A stretch of DNA of 19,455 nucleotides from JAHELQ01 sp965603365 (GTDB lineage: Bacteria > Acidobacteriota > Aminicenantia > UBA2199), in assembly GCA_965603365.1 (NCBI GenBank), contig CBFDCR010000091.1:1-19455 (forward strand). Reading direction: 5' to 3'. The notes below the pieces were generated by a model that worked only from the letters and a program-made list of their open reading frames with translations, was not told the origin of the DNA and searched no databases. The translations under genes were made by a program, and so were the position numbers. The stretch's first letter is position 1; each line of letters opens with the position of its first letter. Below, in pieces: positions 1-8,517 of this stretch.

Positions 1-960
1 CGATATCCCCTATCTTCTCGAATATCTCCTTTGCCTTTTGGTAATGCTCCAGCGCAGCGTCTGTGTCGCCTTTGTATTGATAGATCACGCCGATCTGGTG
101 CAGGGCGGCGGCAGTGCTTCTGATATCCCCGATCCGCTCAAAGGTCTCCTTTGCCTGTTCGTAATGCTCCAGCGCGGCCTCATAGTTGCCTTTGTCTTGA
201 TAGATCATGCCGATCTGGTGCAGACTGGTGGCCGCGCCCTTGATATCCCCGATCTTCTCCCTGATCTCCAGCGACCGGCGGTACTGCTCCAGCGCGGCGT
301 CGTAGTCGCCTCTCTTTTGATAGATCATGCCGATCTGACCCAGACTGGTGGCCGCGCCCTTGATATCCCCGATCTTCTCGGCAATCTCCAGTGACCGGCG
401 ATAATGCTCCAGCGCGGCCTCATAGTCGCCTCTCTCTTCATAGATCACGCCGATCTGGTGCAGGGCGACGGCAGTGTTTTTGGTATCCCCGATCCGCTCA
501 AAGGTCTCCTTTGCCTTTTCGTAATGCTCCAGCGCAGCCTCATAGTCGCCTCTCTCTTGATAGATCATGCCGATCTGGTGAAGACTCTCGGCCACGCCCT
601 TGATATCCCCGATCTTCTCCCTGGTCTCTAGCGACTGGCGATACTGCTCCAGCGCGGCGTCATAGTCGCCTTTGTCTTGATAGATAGCTCCAATGTTATG
701 CAGACTGGTGGCCCCGTCCTTGATATCCCCGATCCGCTCAAAGATCTCATTTGCCTTTTCGTAATGCTCTAGCGCGGCGTCGTAGTCACCTTTGTACTGA
801 TAGATCGTGCCGATCTGACCCAGGCTGGCGGCCACGCCTTTGTCGTCTCCTCTCTTTTCGTCGATTTTCATCGACTGGTTGTAGTGGGCCAGGGCCAGGT
901 CGTAGTGGCCGAAGTGTTGGTGGAGTATGCCTATCCGGTGGTGGGTGATGGCCCGGTTCT
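1..960 (-). repeat. Tandem 120-bp repeats encoding TPR units
   Basis: Eight consecutive 120-bp units fall exactly in register with 40-codon TPRs. The anchor GATATCCCCGATC recurs at 122, 242, 362, 602 and 722, with a variant at 482; the unit at 841-960 is the most diverged. Two flavours alternate. One encodes EHYEKAKETFERIGDI-like helices (units at 1, 121, 481, 721) and the other EQYRRSLEIREKIGDI-like helices (241, 361, 601). Nucleotide identity between neighbours is far above what protein constraint requires, which points to recent duplication or gene conversion. The array continues past the left edge. Confidence 0.93.
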
Positions 961-3574
961 TTTGGTTGAGGGGTGTTTCCATGATCTCGGTGAGGAGGTG
1001 CAGGGAGAGTTGGGGGTGGCCGTGCAGGGTCAGGTGGTCTTCCAGGGAGAAGGTGAGGGATGCCGCCTCGTCCCAGGCCCCGGCCTGGAGGTAGTGCCAG
1101 CGGGCCTCCAGGTTGTTTTCCACATACTTTTCCCCTTCTTCGTCCCGGATGTTGGCGAAGTAGGCGGCGGCGCGGAGGTGGGATTGTTTTTTGGGTTCCG
1201 GGGGGAGTTGGGAGAGGATGTGGTGGGCTGTCAGGCGGTGGACGTAAAGGAGGGCCGGGGTGGGCTGGTATTCGATCAGGGAGAGGGATTGGAGTCTCTG
1301 GCGGTCCGGTCGGGTGAGGGGGCAGTCGTGGGCTTCTATGGCCTCTCTGGGCACCGGGTCGCGGTAGAGGGAGAGCAGTTGGAGCAAATGGTATTGGGAC
1401 GGGGTGATGAACTCCAGCAGTTTGTCCAGGTAGAGGGGGGTAAAGTCGTCGGCGTCGCTTGCCTTGTGGATGATGCGCCCGGTCAGTTCCGGGATCAGGG
1501 TTTTTAGCTCCTGCCAGTCAAAGGCCCGGCTGCCAAACTCCTCTTTGGCGATGCGATCCAGCAGTTCCAACGCCCGGGGATTGCCCCCCACCTCCCGGCG
1601 CAAAGACTCCATGGAGTCACCGTCCAGTTGCTTTAAGGCGGCGGTGTTGAGCAGGGACTTGCGAAACTCCACCGGGGAGAATTCGCCTACCTCTAAGGTC
1701 TCGAAACCCGCCAGCCGGCAGCGGGTGGAGAAGAGTAACAGGGACTCTCTGTGCTGCAAACAGGTGCGGAAGTAGAGCAGGAACTCTTTTAGTTCTGTCT
1801 TCTCTTCGGGGAAACTGCCGTCCATCTGCTGGTTCTCCTCGAAGTTGTCGAAGATCACGACCACCCGGCGGCCTTTAATATAGTGCTCCAGGAACCAGTT
1901 GAGTTTCTGCTGGGGGGAGGCGTCTGCGGCATAGACCTCGTCGGCCTCTTCGAGATCCGCTTCTTTGGCCTTGTTGGAGAGGGACTGGAGGATCAGGCCC
2001 GGCTCGGTATCACCCCGGATCACGATGAATTCGTAGTTCTGGCGCCGCAGGTTGGCCGCGGCCCGGGTGGTGATGGTGGATTTGCCGATGCCCCCCGGCC
2101 CTTTGAGCACCAGTGCCCCGGCCCCGTCGTTGACGCCCCTGTAGAGACACCTCAAGATATCCCGGCGGCCGATGAAGCCCCGGTCCATATATTTCGCCCC
2201 CTCGAAGTGGTGGCTCTGGGGACGGTCCGGCGCCTCGATGATGAAGTCTGAAAAGTCGTCCACGGTGAGGTTTTCGTTTTTCAGCAGCAGTTGGGGGATC
2301 TCCGCCTCGCCGACCAGGTCCCAGGAGGGATTGTCCCGCAGCCTTTGCGCCTCGCCCCTTGCTACGGCCCGGCAGCCCTCGTCAAAGGCCCGGCGAATAT
2401 CTTTTTTGTCCAGGAGGGCCTGGAAAAAACCCACGTTGAAGTCGATGGCCGCCAGGTGGCTGATAGACTCCTTCATGCCCACCACCGCCCCGATGCCGGC
2501 CTGGTGCAGCAGTCGGGCCGTGGGCATGAGGTGAAGCTCCCGGCGGGCCGAGTGGCAGGCCGACAGGATGACCACCTTGACGTCGATTTCCTGCTCCTCT
2601 TTAAGAGAAATCAACAGCTCGGCCAACTCCTGGCCCTTCACCTTTTGGAGGTTGCCCTCCTCGTCCTCGAAAGACAGCAGCCCATGGCCCTCTTTGTCCA
2701 GGCCGCCGTGGGCGGTGATCTGCAAGATGTCGTGCTTGCCCTCCGGCAAATGCTCCCGGATCTCCTCCAGGGTACTCTTGACCGGGTCGGGCATATCTAA
2801 AAAGACCCGCCGCCGCTCGAAGCGGCCAAAAACCTCAAGCAGGGTATCCTGCTCCAGTTCGTAGAGCAGCGGGTCGCTCTCTTTGGGGCTGGCGGTCATG
2901 GCCAGCACCTTGATCTGCTTCCCTTTTATCTCGGCCTTTGCCTCTTTTTTGGCCGCCTTCTCCGCCTTCTCCATCTGTTCCAGCTTCTTGAATAGGGCTT
3001 GAATCAGCTCTTTGATCTCCCTTACCTCTTGTTTGCTGGCGATCTTGGACCGGATGTCGGACTCGATCTTTTTGACGATATCCAGGACCTCGTCCAGCTT
3101 GAGGGTCTGGCGGAGGATGGTTTGCAGGGCCTCCCGGTCGCTCATGGTCTTGAGAAAGGATATCTGGTAGTAGTCCAGGCAGTCCTGTACCAGTAGTTCC
3201 AGCAATTGGGGGTACTCGCTCTTGTGGGGCGGCGGTAAAAATTCGTCTATGATCAGTTGGGCGGTCTTTTTTCTAAAATCTCCGCTGGTGGTGTCGGCCA
3301 GGAAGTCGTGGAGTTTGCCGGTATTGGACTCGAATATCTCCACCAGCCTGTCGGGATTTCTTTTAACCGCTGCCGTCAACTCTTCCAGCAAGCCGCCGCT
3401 CTGCTTATCGTGATAATCCAGGCTCTTTTCAAAGGCCCGGATAAACAGTTTTTTTAAGGGTTCTCTCTCTAAGCCCTGGGCCACTCTCTTGATTTTATCG
3501 TGGGTAAAGCTTGACAGCAGGCCCTGGAAAAAGCCCAGCATGGTCAGCCCCACACTGACTGTCTCTACCGCCAT
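1..3574 (-). CDS. CHAT protease - STAND NTPase - TPR protein (3' end beyond window)
   Basis: The frame is open for 1191 codons from ATG 3574 and runs off the left edge. AGGAGG at 3583-3588 lies 8 nt upstream and fixes the start. Domains in order: a helical N-terminus (about 1-160), a Lys/Glu-rich coiled coil (about 165-220), then a CHAT domain (about 222-400) with the caspase-like dyad visible as H289 in ITAHGG and C340 in LSACHSA. A P-loop NTPase follows, with Walker A GPGGIGKST (K498) and Walker B RVVVIFDNFEEN (D576). A TPR array starts near residue 870, with 40-residue units such as ALEHYEKAKETFERIGDIKG. In known families, CHAT domains are clan CD cysteine proteases and STAND NTPases are signal-gated switches with a repeat sensor. 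The order effector-switch-sensor suggests the protein releases protease activity on sensing a ligand, as in bacterial conflict or cell-death proteins; that role is inferred. It is probably cytoplasmic, as no signal peptide is visible. Confidence 0.93.
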   Translation of the reverse strand, partial: MAVETVSVGLTMLGFFQGLLSSFTHDKIKRVAQGLEREPLKKLFIRAFEKSLDYHDKQSGGLLEELTAAVKRNPDRLVEIFESNTGKLHDFLADTTSGDFRKKTAQLIIDEFLPPPHKSEYPQLLELLVQDCLDYYQISFLKTMSDREALQTILRQTLKLDEVLDIVKKIESDIRSKIASKQEVREIKELIQALFKKLEQMEKAEKAAKKEAKAEIKGKQIKVLAMTASPKESDPLLYELEQDTLLEVFGRFERRRVFLDMPDPVKSTLEEIREHLPEGKHDILQITAHGGLDKEGHGLLSFEDEEGNLQKVKGQELAELLISLKEEQEIDVKVVILSACHSARRELHLMPTARLLHQAGIGAVVGMKESISHLAAIDFNVGFFQALLDKKDIRRAFDEGCRAVARGEAQRLRDNPSWDLVGEAEIPQLLLKNENLTVDDFSDFIIEAPDRPQSHHFEGAKYMDRGFIGRRDILRCLYRGVNDGAGALVLKGPGGIGKSTITTRAAANLRRQNYEFIVIRGDTEPGLILQSLSNKAKEADLEEADEVYAADASPQQKLNWFLEHYIKGRRVVVIFDNFEENQQMDGSFPEEKTELKEFLLYFRTCLQHRESLLLFSTRCRLAGFETLEVGEFSPVEFRKSLLNTAALKQLDGDSMESLRREVGGNPRALELLDRIAKEEFGSRAFDWQELKTLIPELTGRIIHKASDADDFTPLYLDKLLEFITPSQYHLLQLLSLYRDPVPREAIEAHDCPLTRPDRQRLQSLSLIEYQPTPALLYVHRLTAHHILSQLPPEPKKQSHLRAAAYFANIRDEEGEKYVENNLEARWHYLQAGAWDEAASLTFSLEDHLTLHGHPQLSLHLLTEIMETPLNQKNRAITHHRIGILHQHFGHYDLALAHYNQSMKIDEKRGDDKGVAASLGQIGTIYQYKGDYDAALEHYEKANEIFERIGDIKDGATSLHNIGAIYQDKGDYDAALEQYRQSLETREKIGDIKGVAESLHQIGMIYQERGDYEAALEHYEKAKETFERIGDTKNTAVALHQIGVIYEERGDYEAALEHYRRSLEIAEKIGDIKGAATSLGQIGMIYQKRGDYDAALEQYRRSLEIREKIGDIKGAATSLHQIGMIYQDKGNYEAALEHYEQAKETFERIGDIRSTAAALHQIGVIYQYKGDTDAALEHYQKAKEIFEKIGDI

Positions 3575-3621
3575 CGTCGATGCCTCCTATTAGCCGTTTC
3601 CCCCCTAAAGGGGGTGTGTAT

Positions 3622-3990
3622 CTAAAAAATGAATCCAGGGGTAATAGATAACACAAATCCCGGAAAATAACAAGGAGAAATGTTGGAAAACACCGCCCCC
3701 GTCCCCTTGTATGATGTTTTTATGGCTTTGCAAAGGCCCTTATCATTCTTCAAACGCTCGATATCCTCCGGGCAATCTCCTCCGGCAAGGTTCAGCAGGA
3801 TCAAGCTCAATAGAATCTGACCATCCAACCAGCCCTGCTCACCTGGATGAACCTGCACGTGTCGCTTCACTAAATTGAAAAAATCCATCTGGTAGAGCAA
3901 CTCTACATAGGGCAGCAAACCCGAAAAACTCGTCAGGCTTCGTGATTTTTTTGACTCTTCATACTTGAAAGGTAATACGCCTTGTGTCAT
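3622..3990 (-). pseudogene. IS1380-family transposase, N-terminal remnant
   Basis: The 122-residue frame begins MTQGVLPFKYEE and contains GQILLSLILLNLAGGDCPED. From memory of the family, this matches the N-terminus of IS1380-type DDE transposases, which are several hundred residues long. After about residue 95 the sequence stops resembling a transposase, and the catalytic DDE region is absent from the window. It is therefore a decayed or truncated insertion, lying between the AlbA_2 gene and the CHAT gene and in the same orientation. Just upstream (4038-4053) there are two TATAAT hexamers on the minus strand that could have served its promoter, but I see no matching -35 and could not define terminal inverted repeats. 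No function is expected. Confidence 0.75.
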
Positions 3991-4118
3991 AATTTATGCA
4001 CCTCGTTTGGGTTTTATTGTGGTGTTTGGGAAAACTAATTATACACTATTATAGGCACAAACGGGGCTTTTTTATTTTTTTGATGGGAAATATAGGGACT
4101 CTGTCTGCCTTCTGAATT

Positions 4119-6098
4119 TTATTTCCTGTTGACCGATCTAACTTTTTGGGCCTGGTGGTGTTTTTTCTTATCCGGTTTCTTTGATTTTTCTTTCATTTTA
4201 GATAAAAATTCCATGTCCCGGTTAAGGTACTCTTTCTGGATGTCGTCGCTTGAGTTTTCTAAGGCGATATTCAGGTCTTTTTCGGCACCTTCTAAATATT
4301 TTCGGCACTGTTCCCATGCTTTTTTTCTGATCGCCGGAGTAAATTTATTGCTTTTACCGGTATGAATACAGTTTTTGGCCAGGTCCATCCTGGCTCTTGC
4401 CCGCTGCTGATGAAGGGTTGAATTCCCGGATAGATTCGGGTTTTGATCCAGGATTTTATCGATGAATTCGACGGTTTTTTCGTTTTCCCCCAGTCTCTTC
4501 AGGTTGATGGCCAGCTTAATGATCTGATTCTCTTCGAGTTTTCCTGCGGTGGCGATGGATAGCAGCTTGTGTGCCGTTTTCACGACTTCGGCATTATCCT
4601 GGGCTGTCGAGAGGGTCTCGGCGATATTGATCAGGGTCCCGGAATTGATGTTATTGAAGTTCAAATTTTTTTCCTTTATAAATTCAAACAGTAATAGAGG
4701 GGTTTTTAGTAAGTTGTTGACTTCACAGAATAGATCCAATGCCCGGAAATTGTAGGGGTCGTCATCCAGGATCGATTTTAGTTTCTGGAAGGCATCGTCA
4801 TAATTACCGATGACTATTTTTCTCTCCGCCTCGCTGAGTTCTCGTATGACCCGATGCCTCGGATGGGCGGGGAGGATGCAGACCAGGTTTTCCTGACCGA
4901 TATCGAAAATAGGTTTGGGACACCCCTCTTCCCTCATTACCCTCAAAATAGTCGGAATTCCCTGCCCTTCTGCCTGGGCCAATTGTAATTTATTGAAAAA
5001 ATAGGCCAATGTCTGGTTCTTCCAGTAGGGGGAGGCTTTACCTTCAACAAACTTTTCCCTGTCCACCGCCCGGGGGAGGGAGCCGGGAGAGTTTATCTCT
5101 ATTCTGTCGATAAAAACGGTTACCCGTGTCGGCTGTAGGGATTCATAATCCCGGTGCACCAGGGCATTCACAATCGCTTCCTGGAGCGCCCGGATGGGAT
5201 ACTTGACCTGGTTGGGAATATCGGATGTTTTGTCGAAGGCCGTATAGGATTCGGTATTTAGACGTTCGATTAGTTTCCGGGCTTGCTGCACTACCGTCCC
5301 GGTGATTTCAAACCGTTCCGCTGTGGGTTCGCTCCTATCCTTTCCCCGGTAGATGGAAAAAATAGCATAGGCGCCGGGAAAATATTTGAGGGGATTCTTG
5401 CCGAACATCAAGAGGGCAAAATTCCGCAGCCGCAATTGATCGGTGAAGGAGCGTTGGACGGCAAAGGGAGGAATAAAACTGGAGAGGGAATCCTTATCGG
5501 ATAAATAGTCTTCAATCGCTTTCTGCGGAGACCACAGACCCATCTCCTGGAGGTGTTCACGCAGGACAATCAGATCGATCTCTTCGATACCGGCATCTTC
5601 GTTCACTCGCCGGTCCCAGGGGGCCAACTGCCGTTTTTTTACCAGCAATTCGGTGAGCAGACTATTTCGCGCCTCCCTGGTTTCGCGGCCGATTCGGATG
5701 TAATAGGCAGACGCATCTTTTCCCCCGGCCCGATAGGTGTGGGCATGATCGGTGGCGGCAATGATGAACACCAATATTCTCTTTTCATCGGTTACCCTGA
5801 TCTCCTCGGTGAGCGGGATGATCGGGGGGGTGACTTTCTCACGGCAGGCCGCCATTACGGTGCCTTCAATCTCTTTAAATTTGCCGGCTGTTAGGCCGGT
5901 GTATATGACTTTCTGGAAACCGCTCTCATCTTTTCCTTCTTTAGCTCCGCAGACAACATAACCGCCGCCCAGATTGGAGAAATCGTTGGCAAAAGCCACA
6001 ATGGTTTTGATCACGTTATCTATGTTGGCTACGCTCTCTTTCCATTCGACGCGCTCACTTTCGCGGGCCGACAGCTCTTTTAAATCGATGTTAGCCAT
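4119..6098 (-). CDS. AlbA_2 / HATPase_c_4 (Schlafen-like) protein with TPR-like C-terminus
   Basis: 659 residues. The N-terminal part (about 8-135) has the AlbA_2 pattern ESERVEWKES, VAFANDFSNLGGGYVVCGA and AYYIRIGRETREA. A second domain (about 290-400) has the GHKL-like pattern of the RecG-like/HATPase_c_4 family: ALQEAIVNALVHRDY (E307, N311, H315), EINSPGSLP and QAEGQGIPTILRVM. The family is annotated as putative DNA-binding or ATP-binding transcriptional regulators; the biochemical role is mostly unknown. The last third (about 425-630) is helical with spaced TPR-like helices and a Lys-rich tail, longer than the usual two-domain form of roughly 400-500 residues. The start is ATG, with AAAAGG 6 nt upstream (6105-6110) and a sigma70-like promoter just beyond. 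It reads toward the IS remnant and the CHAT-STAND gene, so a shared defence or regulatory role is possible but unproven. Confidence 0.88.
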   Translation of the reverse strand: MANIDLKELSARESERVEWKESVANIDNVIKTIVAFANDFSNLGGGYVVCGAKEGKDESGFQKVIYTGLTAGKFKEIEGTVMAACREKVTPPIIPLTEEIRVTDEKRILVFIIAATDHAHTYRAGGKDASAYYIRIGRETREARNSLLTELLVKKRQLAPWDRRVNEDAGIEEIDLIVLREHLQEMGLWSPQKAIEDYLSDKDSLSSFIPPFAVQRSFTDQLRLRNFALLMFGKNPLKYFPGAYAIFSIYRGKDRSEPTAERFEITGTVVQQARKLIERLNTESYTAFDKTSDIPNQVKYPIRALQEAIVNALVHRDYESLQPTRVTVFIDRIEINSPGSLPRAVDREKFVEGKASPYWKNQTLAYFFNKLQLAQAEGQGIPTILRVMREEGCPKPIFDIGQENLVCILPAHPRHRVIRELSEAERKIVIGNYDDAFQKLKSILDDDPYNFRALDLFCEVNNLLKTPLLLFEFIKEKNLNFNNINSGTLINIAETLSTAQDNAEVVKTAHKLLSIATAGKLEENQIIKLAINLKRLGENEKTVEFIDKILDQNPNLSGNSTLHQQRARARMDLAKNCIHTGKSNKFTPAIRKKAWEQCRKYLEGAEKDLNIALENSSDDIQKEYLNRDMEFLSKMKEKSKKPDKKKHHQAQKVRSVNRK

Positions 6099-6135
6099 TT
6101 TATTCCTTTTTTAATCTTAGGACGTTTCCTTTTAT

Positions 6136-6164
6136 TCTATACCATAAAATAGGTAAAAATGTAA
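6136..6164 (-). promoter_or_regulatory. Putative sigma70 promoter of the AlbA_2 gene
   Basis: On the minus strand, TTACAT (6159-6164), a 17-bp spacer and TATAGA (6136-6141) precede the start codon at 6098 by a short leader of about 30 nt. Both hexamers match the consensus at four of six positions, so this is a plausible but unproven promoter. Confidence 0.4.
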
Positions 6165-6248
6165 CTCTTCCCCTTAGAAATCTAAAATTTTATCGTCCCC
6201 CTGGAGTGGTAGCTTTGTTTTGCATTTTGCCTTGATAATGTATTGACC

Positions 6249-6253
6249 GGAGG
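6249..6253 (+). promoter_or_regulatory. Ribosome binding site fixing a TTG start
   Basis: GGAGG lies 8 nt before TTG 6262. The first ATG (6277) has only a weak AGAGGG next to it. The residues between the two starts (MIKRG) fit a short GT4 N-terminus, so TTG is preferred. Confidence 0.55.
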
Positions 6254-6261
6254 GTGGTTTT

Positions 6262-7335
6262 TTGATAAAAAGAGGGATGATTGTAGAGCAATTTTTACCG
6301 GCTTTTCATTATGGCGACGCCATCGGCAATTCCACCCTGCGGCTGCACCGGTTCCTGCTGGCCCAGGGGGTGGAGAGCCGGATCGTGTCGCTCACTATAG
6401 ATGAAAACATGACCGACAAGGCCACCTTTTTCCGGGACTATCGGGAGAACCCCGATTCCATCAAAATCCTCCATTTCGCCATTCCCTCGGAGTTGACCGA
6501 TTATTTTTTGCAGATCAGAGGCAAGAAAGTGATGGTCTACCACAATATCACGCCGGAACACTTTTTCATCGATTTTTCCCAGGCCATGGTGCGATTTACC
6601 CGGGAGGGGCGCCTTCATCTGCAGCGGTTGAGCCGCGCCTTTGACCTCTCTGTTGCCGATTCCACCTTCAATGCCCGGGAGTTACAGGCCCTCAATTATC
6701 CCCAGGTCTCGGTCTTTCCCATCATGATCGATCTGGAGGAGTATGCCGGGCCCCACAGCCGGCCCTATTATAATCTCCTGAGGGATGAGCGCAAGAACAT
6801 CATCTTCGTGGGCCGGATTACCCCCAATAAGAGGCTGGAGGATCTGGTGAAGGTGCTCTTTTTCTACAAAAAATATATCTCCCCCTCTGTCCGCTTGATC
6901 GTGGCCGGCAAGACCGAGACCCTGCCCAAATATTTTTTGTCTGTCCGGGATCTGGCCGGCCGCTTTTATCTGACCGCCGACGACATCGTATTCACCGGCC
7001 ATATTCCCTTTCCCGAGCTGCTCGCCGTCTACCGGTTGGGAGACGTGTTTCTCTCCATGAGTGAACATGAGGGCTTCTGCCTGCCCCTGATCGAGAGCTG
7101 CTTTTTCCGGGTGCCGGTCATTGCCTACGATACCGGCGCCGTGGCCGAGACCCTGGGGGGGGCGGGCTTGCTGGTCAAAGAGAAACAGTATGAGTACGTG
7201 GCCGGTCTGGTGGAAAGGCTGGTTGCCGACGAGGCTTTAAGGCTAAAGCTCCAGGAGCTCCAGGAAAGGAGGATCGAGACATACAGGGCGGAGTCTCGTC
7301 CCGAGGGGTTTTTTCGGCTCCTGAAAGAGTTATAG
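6262..7335 (+). CDS. GT4-family glycosyltransferase
   Basis: 357 residues, with a GT-B fold of the GT4 type. The N-terminal Rossmann half has FLPAFHYGDAIGNSTLRLHR for acceptor binding. The donor half begins at NIIFVGRITPNKRLEDLV and carries the hallmark E-x7-E in EGFCLPLIE (E270 and E278), followed by PVIAYDTGAVAETLGGAG. GT4 enzymes move a sugar from an NDP-sugar, with retention, onto glycan or lipid acceptors at the cytoplasmic face of the inner membrane. No membrane segment is visible. The TTG start is favoured by an upstream GGAGG. It is the first gene of a three-gene operon; the next ATG comes 3 nt after its stop. The particular sugar and product (LPS, capsule or exopolysaccharide) cannot be read from sequence. 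Confidence 0.9.
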   Translation: MIKRGMIVEQFLPAFHYGDAIGNSTLRLHRFLLAQGVESRIVSLTIDENMTDKATFFRDYRENPDSIKILHFAIPSELTDYFLQIRGKKVMVYHNITPEHFFIDFSQAMVRFTREGRLHLQRLSRAFDLSVADSTFNARELQALNYPQVSVFPIMIDLEEYAGPHSRPYYNLLRDERKNIIFVGRITPNKRLEDLVKVLFFYKKYISPSVRLIVAGKTETLPKYFLSVRDLAGRFYLTADDIVFTGHIPFPELLAVYRLGDVFLSMSEHEGFCLPLIESCFFRVPVIAYDTGAVAETLGGAGLLVKEKQYEYVAGLVERLVADEALRLKLQELQERRIETYRAESRPEGFFRLLKEL

Positions 7336-7338
7336 AAG

Positions 7339-8511
7339 ATGATTAAAATCGGCGTTGTGGTGCAGCGATACGGCCAGGAAGTGGTGGGGGGTGCCGAAAC
7401 ATTGGCCCGGGAGGTGGCGGAGCGGTTGAATGCCGGCGGCTTCGATGTCACTGTCTTTACCACCACGGCCATAGATTATATCACCTGGAAGAACCACTAT
7501 CCTGCCGGTGAATCCATATTAAAAGGGGTGATGATCAAACGCTTCCCGGTGGAGAGGGAGCGGGACATCGCTGCCTTTAATGCCCATTCGGACGTCTTTT
7601 TTAACACCGATCCCGAAGACCGTGATGAAATGGCCTGGATCGTCGAACAGGGTCCTTACTCCCCTGAATTGATACAGGGGCTGCGGGCAGAGCAGGAACA
7701 GGTTGACATCTTTCTCTTCTTTACTTATCTCTATTATCCCACCGTCGAAGGGGTGAAGGTGATTGAGAAGCCGGTGGTGCTGTTCCCCACCGCCCACGAC
7801 GAACCCCCCATCCATTTAGAACTGATGAAGACCGTGTTTGGCCGGCCCCAGGCCCTGTTTTTCCTGACCGGTGCGGAGATGGAGATGGTGAAGAAACTGT
7901 TTCAGCCTCGAAACAAGCCGGTTTTGGTGCGCACCGGCATGGATATAGAAGAGCATGTGGATGACACCCTGTTCAGGAGAAAGTATCTACAATTCTTGCC
8001 CTACATGTTGTATGCCGGCCGGATCGAGCGGGGTAAGGGCCTTGAGACCGTGTTTGCCGCCTACCGGTCTCTGCGGCGGCAGCGGTTGGTGGATCTGGTT
8101 TTAATCGGCAAGAAGTTGATGGACATTCCCGAAGTGGATGGCTTGAAATATATAGGCTATGTGTCGGAAGAGGAGAAGTTGTCGGCCTTTAAGGGTGCGG
8201 TGCTGTCGGTCCAGCCCTCTCCGTTGGAGAGCCTCTCCATCACCACCCTGGAATCCTTTTCCCAACAGACACCGGTATTGGTGAATCGACAGTCTGCCGT
8301 ACTGATGGAGCATATCGAACTCTCGGGAGGCGGTCTGGCCTATGACAGCGAAGGGGATTTCCTGGAGAAGGCCAAAAAACTGTACGATGGCCGCAGCCTG
8401 AAACGGAAGATGGGGCAGGATGGGTACCGTTACGTGAAGCAGAACTTTTCCTGGCAGGTGGTGATGGAAAACATCAAAACCCAGCTCCGGGAACTGGTTC
8501 CGAAGAGTTGA
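7339..8511 (+). CDS. Second GT4-family glycosyltransferase
   Basis: 390 residues. It begins MIKIGVVVQRYGQEVVGGAETLAREVA, the glycine-rich first loop typical of GT4 enzymes (GGAE). The donor-binding half has MLYAGRIERGKGLETVFAAY and the E-x7-E motif in ESLSITTLE (E297 and E305), then QTPVLVNRQSAVLMEHI. It starts 3 nt after the upstream glycosyltransferase stop and ends 6 nt before the Fe-S gene ATG, so all three are almost certainly cotranscribed. It has little obvious similarity to its neighbour beyond the fold, so the pair probably adds two successive sugars and is not a recent duplication. The product glycan is unknown. Confidence 0.9.
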   Translation: MIKIGVVVQRYGQEVVGGAETLAREVAERLNAGGFDVTVFTTTAIDYITWKNHYPAGESILKGVMIKRFPVERERDIAAFNAHSDVFFNTDPEDRDEMAWIVEQGPYSPELIQGLRAEQEQVDIFLFFTYLYYPTVEGVKVIEKPVVLFPTAHDEPPIHLELMKTVFGRPQALFFLTGAEMEMVKKLFQPRNKPVLVRTGMDIEEHVDDTLFRRKYLQFLPYMLYAGRIERGKGLETVFAAYRSLRRQRLVDLVLIGKKLMDIPEVDGLKYIGYVSEEEKLSAFKGAVLSVQPSPLESLSITTLESFSQQTPVLVNRQSAVLMEHIELSGGGLAYDSEGDFLEKAKKLYDGRSLKRKMGQDGYRYVKQNFSWQVVMENIKTQLRELVPKS

Positions 8512-8517
8512 GATCAT

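Noticed and set aside
1..960. Possible CRISPR or minisatellite array
   Set aside because: The repeat unit is exactly 120 bp with no unique spacers and encodes TPR helices in frame.
1..3457. Many plus-strand open frames across the CHAT-STAND-TPR gene
   Set aside because: They lie antisense to one continuous 1191-codon frame with clear domains and arise from repeat structure and GC bias; none has protein-like features.
3601..3614. CCCCC-TAAA-GGGGG hairpin before the CHAT gene as a terminator
   Set aside because: Only a 5-bp stem and no T tract on either strand.
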